This document shows positions 4,988 to 5,791 of a stretch of DNA of 5,791 bases, in pieces (within the stretch, counting starts at the first letter, position 1; each line of letters starts with the position of its first letter). The notes under the pieces were generated by a model. It did no database searches. It saw only the letters and a list, made by a program, of their open reading frames with translations, and was not told where the DNA came from. The translations under genes and the position numbers were made by a program. The DNA comes from Bacteroidota bacterium (GTDB lineage Bacteria; Bacteroidota; Bacteroidia; J057). The DNA lies in NCBI GenBank assembly GCA_003696875.1, contig RFHL01000163.1:1-5791 (forward strand), read 5' to 3'.

Positions 4988-5791
4988 ATGAAACACCTGT
5001 TTACCTTTCTGTTAGGCCTCCTGATTGGAGGGAGCCTGCTGGCACAACCCGTCTCCAGCTACCCCTACATTCAGAACTTTGATGGCTTCACGCCTGGTGT
5101 CCAAGGCTCTGGCAACGAGCCCAACCCTAATCCCTTTCCTGCTCCCTGGGAAAATGAAACAACCGACGATGGCCCCCAGGACTGGTATGCGGTAAGTGGG
5201 TCTACCCCTTCGGGCAGTACCGGCCCCAGCAGCGACCACACCACCGGCAGCGGGCTGTACCTGTACGTGGAAGACTCGGGCCGTGACAATGATACGGTGA
5301 GTGTGCTCTCCCCATTCTTTAACCTTACCAGCCTGGGCAATGGCCGCCTGGCTTTCTGGGTGCATAGCAATGCCAATGTCGCCGGGGCCTTCTATGGCGG
5401 CGACTCCAGCTACAACGACCTGAAAGTAGACTATTTTGACGGAAGCAGCTGGACCAACCTCGATTCCATCGGGGTTCTCGGCACCGGCTGGACCGAGCGG
5501 ATCATCGACATTTCCGGCTTGCCTACCTTTGTGCGTTTTCGCTTTCGGGTGAACAACAACAACTTCGGGGACTTTGTCCACGACATCGCCATTGATGATT
5601 TCAGCGTGTACAACCAGCCCGACATCGACGGGGCCGTCATCCAGGCCTCCGCAACCCTGATGAGTCCCAGCGGATACACCCTGGCCCCGGTGTCCCAGGG
5701 CCCCAGCTATGCCCTGAGCGGAGACATCCAAAACCGAGGCCTTCAAACTCTGACCAATCTGGTCCTGAAGGCGGACTTTGCCGATTATGCC
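4988..5791 (+). CDS. Secreted MAM-like domain protein, partial (C-terminus beyond window); possible T9SS client
   Basis: From ATG 4988 the frame is open for 268 codons to the window edge. A clear signal peptide comes first (KHLFTFLLGLLIGGSLLA, likely cut LLA|QP after residue 19). Residues about 25-208 look like a MAM-type jelly-roll: YIQNFDGF, DWYAVSGSTPSGSTGPSSDHTTGSG (from 65), YLYVE, LSPFFNLTSLGNGRLAFWVH (from 107), a DGSSWTNLDSIGVLGTGW segment, and FRFRVNNNNFGDFVHDIAIDDFSVY (from 184). MAM-like domains are extracellular adhesion or recognition modules. From about 211 a second, Ig-like or CARDB-like module begins (LSGDIQNRGLQTLTNLVLKADF, from 243). Such proteins in Bacteroidota usually end in a T9SS sorting domain, which cannot be seen here. 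Closeness to porT fits but does not prove T9SS export. Enzyme activity, if any, would lie beyond the window. Confidence 0.85.
   Translation, partial: MKHLFTFLLGLLIGGSLLAQPVSSYPYIQNFDGFTPGVQGSGNEPNPNPFPAPWENETTDDGPQDWYAVSGSTPSGSTGPSSDHTTGSGLYLYVEDSGRDNDTVSVLSPFFNLTSLGNGRLAFWVHSNANVAGAFYGGDSSYNDLKVDYFDGSSWTNLDSIGVLGTGWTERIIDISGLPTFVRFRFRVNNNNFGDFVHDIAIDDFSVYNQPDIDGAVIQASATLMSPSGYTLAPVSQGPSYALSGDIQNRGLQTLTNLVLKADFADYA

Noticed and set aside
4722..4988. 88-codon minus-strand frame in the gap after the SH3b gene
   Set aside because: It reads through intergenic repeats, has no start context and no recognisable fold. The region is better treated as non-coding.
5012..5746. 244-codon minus-strand frame at the right end
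   Set aside because: The plus strand here encodes a signal peptide plus MAM-like domain in one unbroken frame to the edge. The minus frame has no motif and a shadow-like composition.

Overview
The window looks like a chromosomal segment from a moderately GC-rich member of the Bacteroidota. A lineage near the Saprospiria/Lewinella group is my guess, not something the sequence proves. Support comes from a PorT-family type IX secretion (T9SS) protein, a promoter matching the Bacteroidota TTG / TAnnTTTG pattern, weak or absent Shine-Dalgarno sequences, a haem-binding protein of a type common in this phylum, and a MAM-like secreted protein.

Layout, left to right. On the minus strand, at the left edge, is an ECF sigma factor gene (266-823), followed 4 bases later by a single-pass membrane protein (1-261, cut by the window edge) that is probably its anti-sigma or signal-relay partner. 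Diverging from the sigma gene across 116 bp is a membrane-anchored c-type haem-binding protein (940-1503) with an unusual His/Glu/Asp-rich tail. It converges, with 30 bp between, on engB (minus, 1534-2148), a ribosome-assembly GTPase. Diverging from engB is the menaquinone methyltransferase gene menG/ubiE (plus, best start GTG 2240). A 282-bp non-coding region follows, with an 11-bp inverted repeat, a good promoter and a promoter-proximal hairpin with a GNRA loop. Then comes porT (3275-3979), with a secreted SH3b-domain protein 4 bases behind it (3984-4739). After 248 bp of non-coding DNA containing short repeats, the 5' part of a large secreted MAM-like protein (4988-5791) runs off the right edge.

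Functionally this is mostly housekeeping (ribosome assembly, menaquinone synthesis) mixed with envelope functions: the PorT secretion component, an uncharacterised SH3b partner candidate, an extracellular protein that may be a T9SS client, and a periplasm-facing haem protein. The sigma/anti-sigma pair is a cell-surface signalling module whose targets are not visible. I found no CRISPR array, tRNA, rRNA, transposase or phage gene. I did not find a clearly new multi-gene system. The least explained items are the porT-linked SH3b protein, the structured porT leader, the haem protein's acidic/His tail and the dyad between the sigma and haem-protein genes.
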